This document shows, one piece after another, positions 59,677 through 64,000 of a stretch of DNA of 64,000 bases. The notes under the pieces were generated by a model, which saw nothing but the letters and a program-made list of their open reading frames with translations, searched no databases and had not been told where the DNA came from. The stretch is from Bryobacteraceae bacterium. GTDB taxonomy: Bacteria > Acidobacteriota > Terriglobia > Bryobacterales > Bryobacteraceae. Numbering within the stretch: position 1 is the stretch's first letter; each line of letters opens with the position of its first letter. A program made the translations under genes and the position numbers. The stretch spans positions 124,001-188,000 of the forward strand of contig JAHCHE010000016.1 in assembly GCA_026129905.1 (NCBI GenBank), written 5' to 3'.

Positions 59677-60614
59677 CCGAAGGCTATCGGGCACTGCGGG
59701 AGACCGCTGCCGTGCTCGACTTGAGCGGCCGCGGACGGATTCGCGTCACGGGCGAGGACCGCGTTCGCCTGCTCCATGCGATGACGACGAATCACGTCCA
59801 GCAGCTCGCTCCGGGACAGGGCTGCTACGCTCTGTTCCTGACCGCTCAGGGCCGCGTCCTGGCGGACGTCAACCTGCTCGCGCAGCCTGAGTTCATCCTG
59901 CTGGACACGGAGCCGGAAACGCGCGAGAAGGTGTACGCCCACCTGGACAAGTACATCATCGCCGACGACGTCGCGCTCGAAGACCTCGCCGGGAGCATGG
60001 GGTGCGTGGGGCTGGAAGGCCCGAAATCGCGCGAGCTGCTTGGCGCTCTTGGCGCGCCGGCGCCGGAAGCCTCCCACCAGACCTCCGGCTGGGGGGACCG
60101 GCTGGTGAGCCGCATCAGCGCAATCGGCGCCGACGGTTATCGCATCTTCCTGCCCGCCGCGGACGCGCCGGCTCTGATGGAGCAGCTACGGCGGCATGGC
60201 GCCGCGCCGGCCGCGGATGCCGACATCCGGACCGTACGGCTGGAGAACGGGCGGCCCCGCTACGGGGAGGACATCGGCGAGCGGTTCATCCCCAACGAGA
60301 CGCAGCTATTCCACGCTCTTCACTTCAGCAAAGGCTGCTACCTGGGACAGGAGATCGTCGAGCGGGTCCGCTCGCGCGGCCAGGTTCACCGGCTCCTGAT
60401 GCCTCTGCGGATCGAAACGCGCGTGCCGCCCGCGCCGGGCGCCGAACTGCAAGTCCAGGGCGTCAAGGCAGGTGAGATCGCCTCGGCGGCGTTCTCACCC
60501 GCGCTGGACATGGTAGTCGCGCTGGGCTACGTTCGCGATGCGCATGCGCGCCCGGGCGCGTCGCTCGAATGCAACGGCGCTCCCGTTACCGTAGCCGCCG
60601 CTCGTCCGGTTTGA
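59658..60614 (+). CDS. ygfZ: YgfZ/GcvT-like folate-binding Fe-S assembly factor
   Basis: The 318-residue protein is a folate-dependent helper for assembly or repair of iron-sulfur enzymes (YgfZ/IBA57). The diagnostic motif KGCYLGQEIVER at about residue 230 is intact, including the Cys. The N-terminal GRGRIRVTGEDRVRLLHAMTT and FLTAQGRVLADVNLL are the GcvT-fold strands. It starts within the preceding membrane-protein gene (19-base overlap). It ends one base from the convergent cysC. Confidence 0.9.
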   Translation: MDLAGLTEGYRALRETAAVLDLSGRGRIRVTGEDRVRLLHAMTTNHVQQLAPGQGCYALFLTAQGRVLADVNLLAQPEFILLDTEPETREKVYAHLDKYIIADDVALEDLAGSMGCVGLEGPKSRELLGALGAPAPEASHQTSGWGDRLVSRISAIGADGYRIFLPAADAPALMEQLRRHGAAPAADADIRTVRLENGRPRYGEDIGERFIPNETQLFHALHFSKGCYLGQEIVERVRSRGQVHRLLMPLRIETRVPPAPGAELQVQGVKAGEIASAAFSPALDMVVALGYVRDAHARPGASLECNGAPVTVAAARPV

Positions 60615-60615
60615 A

Positions 60616-61185
60616 TCAGTCGAACTCGATGAGGCGCAGTTCCTTCAGCTTGGCCCAGATTTTTTCGGCGCTTTCCTCCGCGGTTTCGCGGTCGGTGTGG
60701 CAGATCACTTCCGGATTCACGGGTGGCTCGTAGGGATCGGAAACGCCGGTGAACTGTTTGATCTCGCCGGCGAGCGCCTTCTTGTAAAGGCCCTTGACGT
60801 CGCGCTCCGCCAGTACCGGAATCGGGCACTCGACGTAGACCTCGACGAAGTTCGTCACTTTGGCGCGAATCTCGTCGCGGATCTCGCGGTAAGGCGAGAT
60901 GGCGGCGCCAATGGCGATGACGCCGTTGCGGGACAGCAGGTCGCAGACGAAGCCGATCCGGCGGATGTTGATGTCCCGGTCCTCCTTGCTGAAGCCCAGG
61001 CCTTTGGAAAGGTTGGTTCGCACGACGTCGCCGTCGAGCAGTTCGACGCGCGCGCCGGCGTTCTTGAGCCGTTTGAGGAGCATTTCGGAAAGCGTGCTCT
61101 TCCCCGCCCCGGAAAGTCCGGTAAACCAGATGGTGAATCCGCGATGAAAGCCGTTGCGGTGCTGATCAAGGAATTGTTCTTGCAT
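60616..61185 (-). CDS. cysC: Adenylylsulfate (APS) kinase
   Basis: Phosphorylates APS to PAPS. A 189-residue P-loop kinase with [11 protein letters not shown] (Walker A), [20 protein letters not shown] (APS-binding DGD motif), [11 protein letters not shown] and [35 protein letters not shown] is the later conserved segment. No ribosome site is visible before the ATG at 61185. It works after Sat (44715), but the genes are 15 kb apart and in different operons. Confidence 0.95.
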   Translation of the reverse strand: MQEQFLDQHRNGFHRGFTIWFTGLSGAGKSTLSEMLLKRLKNAGARVELLDGDVVRTNLSKGLGFSKEDRDINIRRIGFVCDLLSRNGVIAIGAAISPYREIRDEIRAKVTNFVEVYVECPIPVLAERDVKGLYKKALAGEIKQFTGVSDPYEPPVNPEVICHTDRETAEESAEKIWAKLKELRLIEFD

Positions 61186-61273
61186 TGCCGAGTTAGAAAA
61201 CCTTCTTCCAATGAGAATGGAGCTGTCTGACGATTTTACCATTCGAGGCTGCGCGCGTACGCGTGGCCGGCGC

Positions 61274-62506
61274 CTACGGCGGCGTCCCTCCGGCGAGCAC
61301 GTCCAAGCCGATCGCGTCGTGATCCGACAGCGGCCGGTCGAGGCCTTCGCGCAGGTCGTGCACCACAACCGGGTTGGCGAAGCCCACGCCGCGGGCGGCG
61401 AACCAGTCAATCTTCAGCGGACAGCGGCCGTTATGGTTGCGCAGGGCCCACCGGATGAAAGGGAAACACCATAGGGGGACCCACTCGGCCAGCGCTTTGA
61501 AGGTGCGCTCGTTATCGAACTCGTAGTAGATGGTGTGCTCGCCGAGGCGGTTGGCGTTGCGGTAGTCGAAGCCGCGGCGCTCCAGCATCTCGAACAGCCC
61601 CCGCTCGAACTTCCGGTACGGATGCAGGTAATGGTTGCGGATGACGTTGTCCGGGCCCATGAGGACGCGGAGCGCATAACCCATGATGGCGTGAAACGCG
61701 GTGGAGGAGTTGTAGGTGGTGGTATTCCAGTCGCCGCCGATCACCGCCGGTCCGGTTGCGGGCAGCGCATCGACGACCATCTCCAACTGGCCCCGGCGGT
61801 GGTCCTGCGTCGAGTTCGCGTCCAGGTGCACGCACGCGGCGGCGAGGGTGAGATTCGGAAACACGACCTCGGCCACGGCGGCCGCCTGCCGTCCGACGCG
61901 CTTCTCCCGGCCCGACATCTTGTCCCTGCCGTTCTCCAGGCCGATGGCGCGAATGTTGCGAATCGGATAGCGGCTCAATAAAGCGTTGCCGTGGAGGCCC
62001 AACTCGTTTTCGCCGTCCACCTCGTGCTCGGCGCCGGAACCCTTGGCGAGGTTGATGTAGCACGGCGCGAAGGCGTAGTGAAAGCCAAGCTCGCGAGCAA
62101 GCTCCCGCGGGACGTCCATGTTTCCGGACCGCGCCATTCCGATGTCGCACTCCGTCAGCAGCAGGACGTCGCAGGTCTTCAGATAAGGGTGATTCCGGAA
62201 GGCGTCGATCTGGCGGCGGAGTTCGATGCCCCGCTCGATATTCCAGGCCAGGACGCGATAAGAATCGCGCTCCGGCGGATTCGATGGCCCGAAGTGACCG
62301 ACCTCGGTGCTCCCGAGGACCTTGTGGATCAGCGGTTCGAGCGTAGCGTGCAGCGGATGCTCGTGCAGCTCCCGCATCGAGCGGCACTGGGCGAGTTCCG
62401 GAAAACGCGGCGCCAGCTCTTCGCGGACAATCCGCCGGATCTGGCCGGCAGTCAGCTCGTGAACGCCCCCGGGTTGTTCCCTCGATGTCGCCGTCCCAGC
62501 CTGCAA
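61274..62506 (-). CDS. Endonuclease/exonuclease/phosphatase-family hydrolase
   Basis: The 410-residue protein has a helical N-terminal extension (1-75) and an EEP fold: VLAWNIERG (N-I-E, metal site), DVLLLTECD (Glu), [31 protein letters not shown] (D-x-N) and PLSDHDAI (S-D-H-D, catalytic His). The substrate could be DNA, a phospholipid or a phosphoinositide; no evidence decides. It follows the oxidoreductase by 5 bases. The start is given as TTG at 62506, the first codon with continuous similarity to the frame; a start further downstream is possible since no ribosome site is evident. Confidence 0.8.
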   Translation of the reverse strand: MQAGTATSREQPGGVHELTAGQIRRIVREELAPRFPELAQCRSMRELHEHPLHATLEPLIHKVLGSTEVGHFGPSNPPERDSYRVLAWNIERGIELRRQIDAFRNHPYLKTCDVLLLTECDIGMARSGNMDVPRELARELGFHYAFAPCYINLAKGSGAEHEVDGENELGLHGNALLSRYPIRNIRAIGLENGRDKMSGREKRVGRQAAAVAEVVFPNLTLAAACVHLDANSTQDHRRGQLEMVVDALPATGPAVIGGDWNTTTYNSSTAFHAIMGYALRVLMGPDNVIRNHYLHPYRKFERGLFEMLERRGFDYRNANRLGEHTIYYEFDNERTFKALAEWVPLWCFPFIRWALRNHNGRCPLKIDWFAARGVGFANPVVVHDLREGLDRPLSDHDAIGLDVLAGGTPP

Positions 62507-62511
62507 GGAAA

Positions 62512-63636
62512 TTAGCCTGCCACCTCTTCCCAGGTTACGATGCGCTTTTCGTAGATGGAGCGGGTACCCATGATCGGCGCGAGCGTGGAGCGCATCGCCG
62601 ACTCCACGTCGTTGATGGGCGGCCGGCGCTGCAACCGGACGTTCTCGATGAATGCGGCCAGAGACATGTAGGTGGAGTCCTTGTCCGCGTCGGGGACTTC
62701 AAGCCGAATGGCCGGCGGCTTCTTCTCGCGCGGCTGCCACGACGCCTGGTAGAGATCGATGGCGCCCTCGCTTCCGAACACCCTTACCTGATGCCCACTG
62801 AAGCCGGGAGGATCCAGGTAATGATGGCTCAGGTTGGCCCGGGCCTCCGCATACTCGAAGATCACAAAGTAGTTGTCCATGACGGTCCGGCCCGGCGGAT
62901 CGTCGATGAAGAGGTTCGTGCCGCCGGAGCCGTACGCGCGGAGAGGGTGCGTTCCGATGGCCCAGGTGAATAGGTCGAGGATATGGATGCCCTGATCGAC
63001 GATGATGTCGCCGCACTTGGTTCGATCGAAATACCAGGGGATGTTGCGGGGCAGGTCGCCGCCGTGCCGCGTGCCGTGGCACAGCAGGACCTTGCCGATG
63101 CCGCCCGAGTGGATGAACTTCTCCGAAGCGTTGATCTTCGGATCGAACCGCAGTTGAAAGCCCACCTGCATGATGCCCTTGGCCGCTTTCGCGGCGTTCA
63201 CCACCATGCGGCAGTCTTCCGGGGTCAGGGCAAGGGGCTTCTCCGCGTACAGGTGGCGGCCGACCTCGAGGATGGCGATGTCGAGGTCCTTGTGGGTGGA
63301 GTCGGGCGTGGCCAAGACGACGGCGTCGATGTCCTTCCGCCCGTCGAGCATCTTGCGGAAATCAGCGAACGTGGCCGCCTTGCCGCCAGCCTTCGATACC
63401 GCGTCGGCAGCAGCCTGCGCCCGTTCGCCGACGATGTCGCACACCGCCACGACGTCGACGCCCGGGACTTTGAGCATGTGGTCCAGAAGGTAGGCGCCGC
63501 GATTGCCGACGCCGACGAACGCTACGCGGACCCTGTCGTTCGGCGACTGCGAGCGCAGGAGCGCGGGCGCTCCGGCCATGGCCGCGGCGGCAGCCGGCGT
63601 CTTGAGGAAATCGCGCCGAGTAACCGGGAGCTTCAT
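62512..63636 (-). CDS. Gfo/Idh/MocA-family oxidoreductase, Tat-exported
   Basis: A 374-residue NAD(P)-dependent sugar-type dehydrogenase. The leader TRRDFLKTPAAAAAMAGAPAL is a Tat signal, so the cofactor-loaded enzyme is exported. VRVAFVGVGNRGAYLLDHML is the Rossmann motif, AEKPLALTPEDCRMVV holds the E-K-P motif, and DIIVDQGIHILDLFTWAIG the catalytic D-x-x-x-H segment. Many exported Gfo/Idh/MocA proteins occur in Acidobacteria and Planctomycetes. GGAGGT lies 5 bases ahead of the ATG. The EEP hydrolase is the second gene in the operon. Confidence 0.9.
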   Translation of the reverse strand: MKLPVTRRDFLKTPAAAAAMAGAPALLRSQSPNDRVRVAFVGVGNRGAYLLDHMLKVPGVDVVAVCDIVGERAQAAADAVSKAGGKAATFADFRKMLDGRKDIDAVVLATPDSTHKDLDIAILEVGRHLYAEKPLALTPEDCRMVVNAAKAAKGIMQVGFQLRFDPKINASEKFIHSGGIGKVLLCHGTRHGGDLPRNIPWYFDRTKCGDIIVDQGIHILDLFTWAIGTHPLRAYGSGGTNLFIDDPPGRTVMDNYFVIFEYAEARANLSHHYLDPPGFSGHQVRVFGSEGAIDLYQASWQPREKKPPAIRLEVPDADKDSTYMSLAAFIENVRLQRRPPINDVESAMRSTLAPIMGTRSIYEKRIVTWEEVAG

Positions 63637-63719
63637 GGAGACCTCCAAAAGGAAACGATAGCAAAATGGGCTGGGGGCGATGTTTGGGCGGTACTCCTTG
63701 CCTCGACCGCGCTGTCGGC

Positions 63720-64000
63720 ATGCGCCAGGCAAACGCGGTGATTCGTCTGAAGGAGGATGAAGTAAAGACCGTTACCGAGTGGAGCCGCCGCGGTAAGAGC
63801 GAGCATCGGTTAGTGGAGTGCGCCGGAATGATTCTGCTCGCCGACGAGGGAAAGACCAATCAGCAGATCGCCAGTCAGCTCCATACCCGCACGGCCCGCG
63901 TTTCCAAATGGCGGCAACGGTTCGGCAAGCACCGGATGGCGTGATTGGGTGATGCCGCGCCGCCCGGCAAGCCCGCCAAGTACGATCAGACCACCGAACA
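63720..64000 (+). pseudogene. IS630-like transposase, N-terminal part, interrupted and cut by the window edge
   Basis: From ATG 63720 the frame reads a helix-turn-helix transposase N-terminus: VIRLKEDEVKTVTEWSRRGK, ECAGMILLADEGKTNQQIAS, TARVSKWRQRF. This matches the HTH part of IS630/Tc1-type transposases. A TGA at 63942-63944 stops it after HRMA, but the frame goes on with LGDAAPPGKPAKYDQTTE, the linker before the DDE domain. Relatives usually have Gly here (GGA to TGA), so it is a nonsense mutation. The DDE catalytic domain would lie beyond the right end. No terminal repeat is seen in the window. Confidence 0.7.

Noticed and set aside
63942-63944. In-frame TGA in the IS630-like transposase as a selenocysteine codon
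   Set aside because: The usual residue is Gly, no SECIS-like hairpin follows closely, and transposases do not use Sec.

Overview
The window is a high-GC chromosomal stretch that most resembles a Bryobacterales/Solibacter-type acidobacterium. This is inferred from content and was not tested by a search. The pointers are a very large Oar-type TonB-dependent receptor with an N-terminal carboxypeptidase-regulatory-like domain, many Tat-exported (RR-x-F-L) carbohydrate enzymes, lipid A genes (diderm envelope), FG-GAP proteins, DUF2961/GH172 and a YncE/phosphoesterase fusion. No rRNA, tRNA, prophage or CRISPR array was seen.

Layout. 1-3.5 kb: the end of a class A penicillin-binding protein, then a GH172-GH51 pair. 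3.5-4.6 kb: a decayed strip with an antitoxin remnant that keeps its operator palindrome, a frameshifted ABC permease remnant and a short direct repeat. 4.6-11 kb: uppP, a 12-motif FG-GAP protein, and a four-gene overlapping operon (DinB, NRDE/TANGO2-like, a DedA + ATP-grasp fusion, DUF1622). 11-15 kb: an operon of aquaporin, GMC oxidoreductase, double-VOC protein and DM13-like secreted protein. 15-17.5 kb: lpxD and lpxA transcribed divergently around a palindrome. 17.4-29 kb: secreted glycan enzymes, an amino acid permease, an LssY_C protein, a GH3 enzyme and a YncE/phosphoesterase fusion. 28.9-29.7 kb: a methyltransferase gene with an in-frame TGA.

Two regions stand out. (1) The methyltransferase at 28875-29666 is interrupted by TGA at a position usually occupied by cysteine in related arsenite-methyltransferase-like proteins. 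Translation resumes in frame with about 58 conserved-looking residues, and a perfect 8-bp hairpin with a GGA loop begins 9 bases after the TGA. This is the pattern of a bacterial selenoprotein gene. (2) 29.7-44.7 kb looks like a pectin (rhamnogalacturonan-I) utilisation locus: a TonB receptor-PL26-GH36 operon, an epimerase-like protein, a GH43-like lipoprotein, an SMP-30-GH105-MR/MLE operon and a LacI regulator. Matching LacI-type operator sequences sit directly downstream of sigma70-like promoters at five start points and tie the locus together.

44.7-64 kb is mostly housekeeping and small operons: ATP sulfurylase, a PEP-synthase-like protein, an SPL-like radical SAM protein, a membrane protein with a winged-helix regulator, cis-prenyltransferase, NIPSNAP, a LACTB-like serine hydrolase, CorA, a SPASM-like radical SAM protein, a P1/DmpA peptidase, a quinone-oxidoreductase-like MDR protein, an MBL hydrolase, YgfZ, APS kinase, an EEP hydrolase, a Gfo/Idh/MocA oxidoreductase and an IS630-like transposase fragment at the right edge. 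A recurring theme is a TAxxxT -10 box only 6-9 bases before an ATG or GTG without a Shine-Dalgarno sequence, suggesting many leaderless or near-leaderless transcripts.
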